Shown piece by piece: positions 1-10,559 of a stretch of DNA of 64,000 nucleotides. Source of the stretch: Neodiprion pinetum (lineage: Eukaryota; Arthropoda; Insecta; Hymenoptera; Diprionidae); assembly GCF_021155775.2 (NCBI RefSeq), contig NC_060238.1, positions 1,015,001 to 1,079,000 on the forward strand, read 5' to 3'. The position numbers and the translations under genes were made by a program. The first letter of the stretch is position 1. Every line of letters begins with the position of its first letter. The notes under the pieces are model-generated. The model saw only the letters and a program-made list of their open reading frames with translations, was not told the DNA's origin and did not search any database.

Positions 1-1745
1 AGAAATCATGGTAGTCGATGTTCCTTTCCCAATCTCAAGCCAATGAAGAGTTACTCCGACGTTAATGACAGGACAGCCAAGCTTTGGTCCGTTGTTCAGA
101 GCCGCGTTTACCCCCTTCTTAGCGAGCTGCAATATCCTGGGACTTATTGCGTTAGTGTGTGCAACAGAGTCAGGAGTTCTGTCCAGCCTCAGTACATCTT
201 CGCCCTTGTAGTTCGGCTCGATGCTCATCGTCGTCTGTACGCTGTGAGTGGTCGAGCCGATCCTGTGGCTTGTCACGTGAGTGTCCTTCACCGCGGTCTG
301 CAGGGTCTCCTTGTAGGCTATTTGCAAGGGTCCGAGGTCAACGTCTATCTTAAACTCTGACCTTATCCTTTCAGCGATAATCTCCAGATGTAATTCCCCC
401 ATCCCTGACAGCACCGTCTGCCCTGTCTCGGCATCTTGGGTTACTCTCAAGCTTGGATCCTCCCTCTGAAGTTGCTCCAAAGCGGTGTCAAGGGGAACTT
501 GATAAGAGATCGAAGGGGGTTCGATCGAGCAGAAGAACACAGGGTTTGGTACCCTGGCACCGGTTCCAAAGAGACTCTCGACATCCTCGTTGGTCGTGTT
601 GTTCTGCTTTTGCATCGCTCGTTTGGCCTGACTAGCTGCGGTCGCGCTGGTCGTGAGCAAGTCTCCGGACGTGGTAAGTTTCAGACCAGAAACAGCAGCG
701 ATGTTTCCACGCTCTATCGCCGCGACTTCGCTGTACTCGTCGGCGTAGGCCTCGAACAACTTACCACACTGCTCTGTATTCTCCTTCTGAACATTGAATA
801 CTCTTTGACCTTGCTTAAAGGTGCCCGAGTAAATCCTGAGGAAAGTGAGCGCCCCTTTGTGTTTGTCGTGGACCACCTTAAACGCCCTGGCGGCCAGGTT
901 ATCGCCAAAACAGTGAAACTGTTTGGCTGAGGAATTTGACTCAGGCGATGGAAGATACAGTATCACTCCGTCCATCAGCGGCTGAACCCCAGCGTTCTTG
1001 TAGGAGCTTCCGAGCAGCAGAGGAACTCCTTTGCCAGCTATCGTGCACCGCCTCATAGATTCGACCAATATCTGAGCCGGTATTTTGTCCAGAGATTCCT
1101 GCTCGATCACCAATTCGGCCAGTCTGTCGTCCACACCCGACAATTTATCGGTAAGTTTGGACCTTGCCTCCATGGCACGTTCCCAGATACTACCATCTTT
1201 CTCCTCCGTCAATTCCACCCTCTGATACTTCTTACCTTCGTTCTTCTTCTCGAAGGTCAGCAACTGCATCGTCAACACGTCGACTATGCCTGTCAGACCA
1301 GAGCTGTCCTGGATAGGAATTTGAGCAGGGAGAGCCGTCGTCTCCAGCTTGGACTCAACGGAACTGATGCAGTAGTTGAAGTTTGCGTCTAAACGATCCA
1401 TCTTGTTGACGTAGATTATTCTCGGCAACGCGTAGCGGTCCGCCTGCCTCCAGACGGTCAGAGTCTGCGCCTCGACCCCCGCCGACCCATCCAGCACCAC
1501 GACTGCACCGTCCATGACATTGAGAGTCTGCTCCACCTCCATCGTGAAGTCAATGTGACCCGGAGTGTCGATGAGGTTGAATCTATGATTCTTCCAACCG
1601 AATGTCACCGCTGCAGACGTTATTGTTATGCCTCGCTGACGCTCCTGGTCCATGTAATCAGTCACCGTGTTACCGTGGTGAACCTCACCCATGTTCCCGA
1701 TCGTTCCAGAGTAGAAGAGCATCCGCTCGGTTGTCGTTGTTTTTC
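1..1745 (-). CDS. mRRF2: GFM2/mRRF2 exon 2 (partial, runs off window)
   Basis: This is ribosome-releasing factor 2, a mitochondrial translational GTPase of the EF-G family that works with the recycling factor to split mitoribosomes after termination. Seen: 581 uninterrupted codons after a cag acceptor at 1746-1748. The exon starts with GA, completing the Gly codon left open by exon 1, and gives G-K-T-T-T-T-E-R. In protein numbering RGIT is at 88-91 (G2), DTPGH at 110-114 (G3) and NKMD at 164-167 (G4). A YLPSPE segment ends the G domain. Domain II follows (AFKVVHDKHKG, FLRIYSG), then domain III (EPPSISYQ, QREDPSLRV, SGMGELHLEI) and the start of domain IV (GKGTSTTMIS). The VTFGWK and YLPSPE wording fits GFM2 better than GFM1, which is a family-knowledge judgement. 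About 130-150 C-terminal residues should lie left of base 1. No frame breaks are seen. Confidence 0.95.
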
Positions 1746-1974
1746 CTGATTTATATTACGGTCAGGTGAGTAAATTTACTTACAATTTTTTCTCGTAGGC
1801 TAGGCAATAAAAATATCCCGTGAAAAAATACCGTTAGACGCAGATAGATACGTACAGACACTGTGCCAAAATCGTAGAGAGAGAGACACAGAATCAGTTT
1901 TATTTCTGTTTTTTTACAGCTTTCGGCACATTTTCGGTACACTTCTATTTGCATCTAACGGAATTTTTACTATG

Positions 1975-3590
1975 GAGTTTTGACCATAAAAAACTGTTGG
2001 TAAAGATTTTATTAGTTTGAATGCTTCATTTGGACATTATTACAACAATATCTCGTTTCCTTAACGCTATAGAGCAAAATAGTTCAGTAAAAAATGGAAG
2101 GTGACAAAATTCTCTACAAATGAGATCCTATATATAATCTCTGTAGATCTTTACTTTCGCAGTAATAGCCGTGCAAAGTTGACAAATATTCGACAAGCGC
2201 AGGAAATATCGATTGCACTTACTAAAATGTAAATCAACATATTCTCTATACATTTCTATAAAAATTCATAAAAGTTTTATTAACAAGCGGACGAGTTTGG
2301 TTCATTGTTGTTTTTATTAAAAACATACGACTTTACATAGAATGAATGGTGTCAACATCGTTGCTTGCCTCGGAATATTACCTCCAAAGCCAATGCTAAT
2401 ACATTTCTTTCAATGAAAACTGGCATTCCTGTCGACTTTCTTCTATGTATAATGCAATGTGCTTTATTACAGCAGTAATGTCCTCATCTTCGGGTTGGCC
2501 CTGCTTACACTCTAGAAGGAAGATGGGCGAAAAATGTCTCGATACACAATGTAGTCATTTATGAAATGTGTGCAATTAATCAGCAGTGTGCGATAATTAT
2601 AGATGATGCAATAGGTCTACTCAAGGCAGATATGAAAAATTAATACATTAGAAGAAATATGTTGGCATATACTATCAGGATAACGAGTATTTATGCGCTT
2701 TACCCTCAGGTGCAACCAGATCAGTGTCTTTGATGCCTGAAACGATCTTCTCACGGAATGAGTCCTGCCTTTTCCTTGCAATTTTTACAATTTTGTCATT
2801 GTTAATAAGCCCAATGGAATAACGTTTTCCTTAGTGCTTTTTCTTTTCTCTTGCTAAAAATTGTTCGGAACCTTCTTGCGCACGAAATAGGCACTCAGTT
2901 TTCCATTTAAATGTTGGTACATTTCTTACTATTCCACTTGATTCATCTGTACCGCAAATTAACATCTAACATTACCTTTAATAATAACATCAAAATATTT
3001 TGTCATTTCTTCAAGTGTTGATATTTTTGTAAGAAAAACAGTAAGTTTATTCTAATATACAAAAGTAATTGATCTCATAAATGTATTCGCTTTTCTGGTG
3101 GCAACAGTACTTATTTCATTAGCATCTGAGTTCTGAGACTTGTAGCGCTGAATGAATTTTTGAAATTTAGCCAAATGAATATGAAAATTTGCGGGACACG
3201 AGTGCTATCAACAATGAAATGAGATCAATTTTAAACAATGATAATAAATAATAAAATACTTTGATCATATTGTGTTTCCACAGGAATATTGATCTACACT
3301 TTCTAAGGTAAGTAAAGCGTGGAATTTGATAAGTGCAATGGATGTTTGCTGTGCTTATGGAATATTGGTCAATTTTGCATGACTATTGCTACGAAAGTAA
3401 AGATCCTACGGAGATTACTTATACGATGTTCTTTGTAGGGAATTTTGTCACCTTCAATTTTGTATTCAGAGTTCATGTCGGGTTAGGGGGAAAAACCTGA
3501 AATCTTGTCAATGATAGCCAAATAAAAATAACGTTCAAAACAATAAAATCTTCACCAGCAACTTTTTTTTTACACTGGGTCAATTTCATC
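1975..3590. mobile_element. Decayed DNA transposon with long terminal inverted repeats
   Basis: The segment 1983-2235 matches the reverse complement of 3315-3575 over about 250 bp with scattered mismatches. Paired landmarks are GGTAAAGATTTTATT against GGTGAAGATTTTATT, GGAAGGTGACAAAATTC against GAAGGTGACAAAATTC, ATCTTTACTTTCGCAG against ATCTTTACTTTCGTAG, and ATTGCACTTA in both arms. The outer limits are approximate because the arms have diverged and no clear target-site duplication is visible. The interior holds minus-strand coding remnants (see the pseudogene at 2396-2960). The superfamily cannot be assigned from sequence alone. Confidence 0.75.
2396..2960 (-). pseudogene. Broken ORF of the intronic transposon
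   Basis: Three open minus-strand stretches lie in protein order, each in a different frame or separated by stops. The first (about 2959-2831) reads like a Cys-containing N-terminal segment (ICGTDESSG, FKWKTECLF). The second (about 2812-2675) reads RKRQDSFREKIVSGIKDTDL followed by VAPEGKAHKYS. The third (about 2542-2396) contains LLECKQGQPEDED, then ITAVIKHIALYIEES and CQFSLKEM. The layout (Cys-containing start, a D-L-V-A...Y-H-like region, then an acidic segment before QFSL) recalls an uncharacterised invertebrate repeat-encoded protein family that I know only by pattern. I give no function. Stops and frameshifts make it non-functional. Confidence 0.5.
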
Positions 3591-3646
3591 GCCTTGCCAC
3601 CTTATCTGTTGGGGGTTGGCGGTTTCTACAATGAATGTAGACTTAC

Positions 3647-3797
3647 CGGCATCGATGTGCGCCAGGATCCCGATGTTTCGCACCCTTGAAAGGTCGACCT
3701 CATTTTTCTCTGAATGTTTTACGTGATTCTCGGTACTTAGCGACCGTCGACGAAACTTGCACCATGTGAATTGTTTCAGCAACTTACGCCTTAGCAT
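3647..3797 (-). CDS. mRRF2: GFM2/mRRF2 exon 1 (start, targeting peptide, P-loop)
   Basis: This first coding exon starts at the ATG at 3797-3795. It encodes a basic, acid-free leader (MLRRKLLKQF, then CKFRRRSLS), which is what a mitochondrial presequence looks like. It then runs into NIGILAHIDA, the start of the GTPase P-loop. It ends in one base, G, before the donor GTAAGT (3641-3646). Joined to exon 2 this restores AHIDAGKT at residues 46-53. The intron therefore cuts the G1 motif itself. The exon has 50 codons plus 1 nt, and the phase matches exon 2 exactly. The start choice is supported because no other in-frame Met lies between it and the P-loop. Confidence 0.93.
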
Positions 3798-4142
3798 CTT
3801 TCTCGAATAATCATTTATGCGATGACGCGAGTCTTGAATTACTCCGCGATGTTTCGATCGTGTTCGGCTTGGAATAGGTTATGTTTAGACATTAAGTTTT
3901 TAGGTTAACATTGTTCATTGAAATTGACAGGTGATTGGATGGTTGCATATTCCCTCATTGTTATAGAAAGAGAAACTTATTGTCAGCTGTTTCGGGTAAA
4001 TCAATATTATTAGTAAATTTCGCATTGATAGCTCAGCTCATAATTCGGTCTCATAATTGGTCTTAAAATCAGTCGTTTATAACGTGGTTATTTATTTATT
4101 TTACACACAAAATACATGAACATAACTAAAGGGTTTTATGAA
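3798..4142. promoter_or_regulatory. Interval between GFM2 start and mRpS18A stop
   Basis: This 345-bp interval must hold the GFM2 5' UTR and promoter plus the mRpS18A 3' UTR. Two overlapping AATAAA signals on the minus strand (complement of tttatt at 4091-4096 and 4095-4100) lie about 45 nt past the mRpS18A stop and are plausible poly(A) signals. No TATA box is obvious near 3797. Confidence 0.5.
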
Positions 4143-4976
4143 TTATACAAACTTCGCCTTGATCGTTTTTTCGTCGAAATAAGTGTTAAATTTCTTCCAA
4201 TCTTTTCTTCGCTTTGGATCTCGCCTGCTATTAGCCGGGGCAATGTTTGGCATGAGTCCTGCAAAAGATAGAAACAATAATGCGACAGATAAAAAATGAT
4301 CTTACAATTTGTAAAACTCTGTCAGTAATTAAGCTTTAAAGACCTAATAATAGCTCACCTGCTTTTTGGGCCATTGCTACCATCGTTCCTATTCTTTTCT
4401 GCTGAGTTTTACAAAGGCCAGTTACTCTGCGAGGTAGCATGCAACCGTCTGACCGTAGAAATTGACTAAGAATTAGAACATCCTGAAATGAGATAAGGAT
4501 ATAGTGGTAAATGCTTTTTTTTCGCGGATTTTATGTTGAGAAAAATTGTGCAACAAATCTTATCACCGTATGCTTCACATCTAGACCGGCAGCACAAACA
4601 GGACAAGCTCCGGTGCGTGCTGTGTTTTTGACAAGCAAAGGTACTCTCGGTGAAGGAATGGTTACACCTTCAACTATCAGATTTTTCCCGTCTCTCGTCT
4701 CCCTTACTGTATAAAGCAAGTAAATTAATACATAAATAGAAAATCAGCTGTTAAACAATATTAACGTGTTTGGAAGTTATACAGGTTAGGTAAACAGATG
4801 AATCCTGATTTCAGTTTCCAGGTTTAGAGAATAAGAAAAAGCGGGTAAAGAGCAATAAAAATGAAGTACTAACTTTCTTTAATTCTCAACGCTGAGGAAA
4901 GATTTAAGCATCTTCTTGATTCTTGGGAGATTAATGTTCTCCCAATATTTACGGCTAAACGACCGAAAGCAGCCAT
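4143..4976 (-). CDS. mRpS18A: Mitochondrial ribosomal protein S18A (mL66), 4 exons
   Basis: This is a mitoribosomal S18-family protein; the S18A paralogue is placed in the large subunit as mL66. The exons are 4976-4874, 4706-4567, 4482-4359 and 4258-4143. All introns are GT-AG and the phases join cleanly into a 160-residue product. The N-terminus (MAAFGRLAVNIGRTL...RRC) resembles a mitochondrial presequence. The core reads EIRETRDGKN, CPVC (Cys69, Cys72), DVLILSQFLRSDGCMLPRR (Cys95), VTGLCKTQQ (Cys105), then GLMPN. These match the S18A pattern of four cysteines, thought to bind zinc, and the LSQF/MLPR block. The C-terminus (WKKFNTYFDEKTIKAKFV) is shorter than the roughly 196-residue human protein. 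The donor of exon 2 (gtgata) is slightly weak, but the protein match supports it. Confidence 0.93.
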
Positions 4977-5730
4977 GTCTTACAATCGACTCATTGGTGC
5001 AAAACATTAACAGCTGATTCAGCTGGATGACGAAGTAACGAAAGACCAGTAGAACTTTTTAGTTTTTCCCCACATTTGTTGGTAACACAATGTTTCGAGC
5101 CGCACGCTCGAGATATCGCAAAGCCGTAAAAGTAAACAAATTTCCATTGCTTGGTATTATTATAATCAATGCTACTTATCACTCTTAATAGTCAATTTCA
5201 TTTTCAATAACCGTTTTCGTTGCTGTGGTGATAGAATAAGTCGTAAGTTCTCAAATAAGAAGGTGGTAAGGGAACTACACTGTCGGCTCTTCGTAACTAG
5301 CTCGTACCGACATTCGTAGCACGCAGAGTAGTGTCGAAACCGAAGCTGGGATCAGGTCAGTACAATTGTATGAGTGCGTGGAGAATTCTGTGAGTAGAAA
5401 ATATTCATTGTACTGATGATATTCAAAATATAACATTGTGGTCGTCAAGTTCTTTCCGTGCATAACATGTGTGATATTTGTGGGGTCGGTTATCGACGTA
5501 ATTTTGCGAGAAAAAAGAATTGCTCATAACCTGGAGTTGCTGCAAAACACGGAACAAAAGTTGCGACCGAGAAACGAAGCGTTTCTTCATATTTTCTTCG
5601 TAACTTCCAAGCTTTTGATCCGACCATGTTCTAGGTGTCTTTTTCAAAATTAGAAAATGTCCTGTGAATCAATTTTGAAACGCACTGATTTTGATTCCAA
5701 AATCGTCCTAGTACTAACGAAATTGAATTG
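4977..5730. other. Upstream flank of mRpS18A, with an unassigned plus-strand open stretch
   Basis: The 5' flank and promoter of mRpS18A should lie here. On the plus strand an open stretch at about 5420-5653 has no ATG. It encodes a hydrophobic segment (CITCVIFVGSVIDVI) followed by a charged helix-like segment (LREKRIAHNLELLQNTEQ). Two donor-like sites (CAG|GTCAGT near 5355 and TCT|GTGAGT near 5389) lie just upstream. It could be part of a divergent small gene, but I do not recognise a family and cannot build a coherent splice model. Confidence 0.25.
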
Positions 5731-6118
5731 AACTGTAATAGGAAAAATTTATGGGTTTATTTATTCATTGAATTTAGCAGAAATTGCAATTACAATGTAC
5801 TTAAATGTACTCGAATACAGTGCATAACCTAGAGAAGTAAAATTATTACGTGTGTGCAGGGTTCGTTAGTATACATACGTTTACAGTTAAGAAATTCTTA
5901 AAATACTGTTAAGTTTTATTAATTAGTTTTACCACTTGGTATGTATTTATAAATAGGAACATAAAATATAAAATCATCAGATAAAGAAAACAAAAATAGA
6001 ATAAGAATAAAAATTTGCAGCATTCTCTGTAAAACTCCATTTCTTATTAATTGAATGTATTTTTATTTGTAATTTTTTTAAACACTACGTAAATATCAAG
6101 CAAAAACACGGATTAATA

Positions 6119-7350
6119 TTATACATTAGTCAAAATCCATTGTTTTAATTTATATTTTCTAAATTTTTCTCCTAATGTTTTAAACTCTTTTGGAAGTTCA
6201 TTAAATAATCTAATTGCTGTGATCAGACTTCTCTTCTCGCCGGTTCTTTTCCTGATTTTTGATGTTTGTAGAATTGTAGACCTGGTTCAAGAGTTAGATG
6301 TAATGTATTTATTATTCAATTCAGTAACGTGATATAGTAGAGATTGCAGCGAGATGAGATGACTTAAACTTTGTGGATTTTTGATGCTGATAATTTGATT
6401 TCTTGTTTATAATTTAAAAAATTGGATTTTGCTACGGTTGCAGCAGAATAAGATTATCATATGCACCCTCTCATGCTATAATTTTATAGTTGATTATAAC
6501 ATGGAAGAAAACGTAATATAGCATTCGTAATATCTCTGTCTGCATATATCTAGATAATTTATAAAAAATAAGTACCAAGTATTTGGTTTTATTATTAACA
6601 TGTTCAATATGTTTATTCCATCTTAGATTAAGATCAAAAAAGCGACCTAGATATTTACATTCACTCACTTTTCGAATGTTTATCCCGTTTTTATGAATGT
6701 CGATAGAGACTGGAATGCTGTCATAGCGATTGCCAAAATTCGTATAAACTGTTTTATTTATGTTGAGTGATGATTTACTTGGGGCTAATCATACTGATAC
6801 TTGATTAAGGTAGCTATTCATTGTTGATTCCATACCTGTCCAAGTTATATCATACGATATTAGGACTGTATCATCAGCATAAGAAAAAACAGTATCATTG
6901 GGCATAGCATTAGGATGATCGCCAACATATAATATAAACAGCAAAGGTCCAAGTATTGTCCCTTGAGGCCCTCCAGTATTTATAGTCATAAATTCACTTT
7001 ACGATATCATTATTTTTAAGTCATTGAAGCCTAAGATAGTTGGTTAAAAGCTTGTGAGCAAACCTCTGAATCCGTAGTTATATATCTTATCCATAAGAAT
7101 TTCGTGTTCTACTGTGTCGAGTGCATTTGCAAGGACAACAAAAGTTATAGCTATTGGAAAATTATTATGTATTGTTTAGAGACTCAAGTTGGTGATCTTC
7201 TCAAGTGCTTTTATTGTTCCACAATTTTGTAACGCACAGCTAAATTGCTTATTTGATAAAATTTGAGATTTACTTGGAAAGGTTGTAATTCTGTTGTGGA
7301 TCAATGTCAATCAATTAATTAAATGCTTTAGCAGTTCAGCGATACAGGAA
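6119..7350 (-). pseudogene. LINE (non-LTR retrotransposon) reverse transcriptase remnant
   Basis: A 5'-truncated, frameshifted RT lies on the minus strand. Pieces in protein order are ILSNKQF (near 7250), NALDTVEHEILMDKIYNYGF (about 7120-7060, the AFDTVxHEIL motif), GGPQGTILGPLLFILYVGDH and FSYADDTVLIS (about 6970-6860, catalytic YADD), KYLGRFFDLNLRW followed by NKHIEHVNNKTKYL (about 6655-6570), and a C-terminal tail RTGEKRSLITAIRLFNELP ending at a stop at 6119-6121. This is the usual order of a jockey/CR1-type LINE ORF2 after palm motif A. Frameshifts and stops between pieces show it is dead. The 3' UTR may reach about 5740. No endonuclease domain is visible. Confidence 0.85.
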
Positions 7351-8045
7351 GAAAGGTTTTTGATTACATTAGCATGAATTTTTTCAATAACACGCTGTTT
7401 TAATATTTTATTTTTTAATTTTTTCTTCATTTCAAGTGTATCAAATGGTTTTTCTGCTGTTACTTTTCATTCGTTACTCGCAACGTGTTAGAACTACGCC
7501 TGAATCATTTCTTTCGCATGATTATGACGGTATAGTGCATCATCAAATTGATTCCAGTATTTTTCAACATCATCGATTTTTCATGGAAAATCCAAAGGGG
7601 TTAGCATTACTATTTTGGATAAAAGTACATTGTTTGGCTGTTGCATAGTAGAATTTTAATTATAATGTTTGTGGGTGAACTATTTTCTCATTTTATTCAT
7701 CACCTATAATGTTGAACCGTTTAGACCTAGTATTAACAATTTCATTCGGCTTATCAATTTAAATTCTATATTTAGCGTGGATATTTTGATTTTTGTTTTT
7801 TATTTCTAATCGAACTTCTCGTTTATTAAATTTTTCATTGATTTAGACAGAAAATAAGAATACTACGTTCATAGAAATTACGACTCGTTGGTCTAATGTT
7901 TGTACTATTAATAAAAATTTGAACATGGAATTTATGACTTATAACTCACCTGTCCCCTTTTCATGTCATTAGACATTTCCGCTATATGATGAAAAAGTAA
8001 TAGAGTGATGACAACGTTTTGCAAGGGCCGTTGCTGGTAAATTTA
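7351..8045. other. AT-rich spacer between LINE remnant and satellite
   Basis: AT-rich and non-coding. It may include further decayed LINE sequence: a minus-strand fragment near 7550 reads KYWNQFDDALYRHNH. Nothing else can be supported. Confidence 0.35.
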
Positions 8046-8950
8046 AATTCGCCTAATTAGTGGCAACCAAACTTACATGTACGCGACACGGCCATCAGGC
8101 GTAAGGCGTGCCTTCGATCAAGCTCCTCGGCTCAGATGTTTTCCTGATACCAGGAGTAATTTTTCGCTGCTATTTCTCCGATCTAATTGAACCAAGTGGG
8201 AGCGCCTAATCATAGGCAACCAGAACGGTACGTATGTGACACGGGCTTTCAAGCATAAGGCGCGCCTTCGATCAAGCTCCTCGGCTCAGATGTTCTCCTG
8301 ATACCAGGAGTAATTTTTCGCTGTAATTTCTCCGAATTGCTTAGTCTAAGTGGTAGCGCCTAATCATTGGCAACCACGTTTATACGTATGCGACACGGGC
8401 TTTCAGGAATAAGGCGTACCTTTGATCAAGCTCCTCGGCTCAGATGTTCTCCTAATACCAGGAGTAATTTTTCGCTGCAATTTCTCCGAGATGCTTAGCT
8501 AAGTGGTAGCGCCTAATCATAGGCAACCACGCTTATACGTATGCGACACGGGCTTTCAGTAATAAGGCGTGCCTTTGATCAAGCTCCTCGGCTCAGATGT
8601 TCTCCTAATACCAGGAGTAATTTTTCGCTGCAATTTCTCCGAGTTGCTTAGCCAAGTGGTAGCGCCTAATCATAGGCAACCACGCTTATACATATGCGAC
8701 ACGGGCTTTCAGGAATAAGGCGTGCCTTTGATCAAGCTCCTCGGCTCAGATGTTCTCCTGATACCAGGAGTAATTTTTCGCTGCTATTTCTCCGATATAA
8801 TTGAACCAAGTGGGAGTGCCTAATCATAGGCAACCAAACTTGTACGTATGTGATACGGGCTTTCAGGCATAAGGCGCGCCTTCGATCAAGCTCCTCGGCT
8901 CAGATGTTCTCCTGATACCAGGAGTAATTTTTCGTAGCAATTTCTGCGAT
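8046..8950. repeat. Satellite A, about 154-bp unit, six copies
   Basis: The phrase agctcctcggctcagatg recurs at 8121, 8275, 8429, 8582, 8735 and 8889, giving periods of 154, 154, 153, 153 and 154 bp. Each unit carries a variable linker ending in gcgcctaatcataggcaacc, the phrase gacacgggctttcag, and the core ending in ctcctgataccaggagtaat and ttttcgctg. Two small palindromes recur per unit: CTCCTG-atac-CAGGAG and GCCTA-atca-TAGGC. Confidence 0.95.
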
Positions 8951-10480
8951 TTGCTTAGATTTAAGTGGAAGTAGCATGTAAGCAAACGAACAGATGTCCT
9001 CTCAAGTAGGCAGGCATGCCTTAATTCATACACACAGCGTCGACATCACATGCAGTCAATCAATCAATCAATGTGTCCCTGTTTTTAGAAGAGCTCCTCG
9101 GTTCTCCTGTGCTCCTGATACCAGGAGTAATTTTCGCTGAAATTCCTCCAATTTGCTAGTTCTAAGAGAAAATGGCGGGAAAATTAGAGATCACATGCCC
9201 TCTCAATCAAGCAGGCATGCCTTCAGTCACACAGCGTCGACATCACATGCAATCAATCATTCAATCAATCAATGTGTCCTTGTTTTTAGAAGAGCTCCTC
9301 GGTTCTCCTGTGCTCCTGATACCAGGAGTCATTTCGCTGAAATTTCTCCGATTTACTTAGTTCCAAGAGGAAATGGCGGGAAAATTAGAGATCACATGCC
9401 CTCTCAATCAAGCAGGCATGCCTTCAGTCACACAGCGTCGACATCACATGCAATCAATCATTCAATCAATCAATGTGTCCTTGTTTTTAGAAGAGCTCCT
9501 CGGTTCTCCTGTGCTCCTGATACCAGGAGTCATTTCGCTGAAATTTCTCCGATTTGCTTAGTTCCAAGAGGAAATGGCGGGAAAATTAGAGATCACATGC
9601 CCTCTCAATCAAGCAGGCATGCCTTCAGTCACACAGCGTCGACATCACATGCAGTCAATCAATGTGTCCCTGTGTTTAGGAGAGCTCCTCAGTTTTTCTG
9701 CGCTCCTGATACTCGGAGCATGCATGCCTTCAGTCATACAGCGTCGACATCACATGCAGTCAATCAATCAATCAATGTGTCCCTGTTTTTAGAAGAGCTC
9801 CTCGGTTCTCCTGTGCTCCTGATACCAGGAGTCATTTTCGCTGAAATTTCTCCGATTTGCTTAGTTCTAAGAGAAAATGGCGGGAAAATTAGAGATCACA
9901 TGCCCTCTCAATCAAGCAGGCATGTCTTCAGTCACACAGCGTCGACATCACATGCAGTCAATCAATGTGTCCCTGTTTTTAGAAGAGCTCCTCGGTTCTC
10001 CTGCGCTCCTGATACCAGGAGTACTTTTTGCTGAAATTTCTCCGATTTGCTTAGTTCTAAGAGGAAGTGGCGCGAAAATTTGAGATCTCATGCCCTCTCA
10101 GGCAAGCATGCATGCCTTCACTCACACAGCGTCGACATCACGTGCAGTCAATCAATCAATCAATCAATGTGTCCTTGTTTTTAGAAGAGCTCCTCGGTTC
10201 TCCTGCGCTCCTGATACCAGGAGTAATTTTCGCTGAAATTTCTCCGATTTGCTTAGTTCTAAGAGGAAGTGGCGCGAAAATTAGAGATCTCATGCCCTCT
10301 CAGGCAAGCATGCATGCCTTTAGTCACAGAGCGTCAACATCACATGCAGTCAATCAATGTGTCCGTGTTTTTAGAAGAGCTCCTCGGCTCAGATGCGCTC
10401 CTGATACCAGGAGCAATTTTACGCTGAAAATTCTCCGAACGAACCAATTACAAGTGAAAGTCATCAAGTGACCTCCTCAG
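8951..10480. repeat. Satellite B, about 190-202-bp unit, about seven copies
   Basis: The core agctcctcggttctcctg recurs at 9092, 9293, 9494, 9683 (variant), 9796, 9986, 10188 and 10378. Periods are 201, 201, 189, 113 (a truncated unit), 190, 202 and 190. Length differences come mainly from the number of atca tetramers in the catgcagtcaatcaat block. Units share the agctcctcgg...ctcctgataccaggag...ttctccgatttgcttag core with satellite A. The rest differs: cacagcgtcgacatcacatg, and atggcgggaaaattagagat. A degenerate unit trails to about 10545. Confidence 0.95.
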
Positions 10481-10559
10481 CTTACGTGTCCTCCGGATAT
10501 CGGGAGCAGTTCCACGCTGAAATTCCTCCGATTCGCTTAATTCTGATTGGAAGTATAGG

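Larger units (their letters stand above)
1746..3646 (-). other. GFM2 intron 1
   Basis: GT-AG intron of 1901 bp that interrupts the P-loop codon. Most of it (about 1975-3590) is a decayed inverted-repeat element described separately. No host exon is visible inside. Confidence 0.85.
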
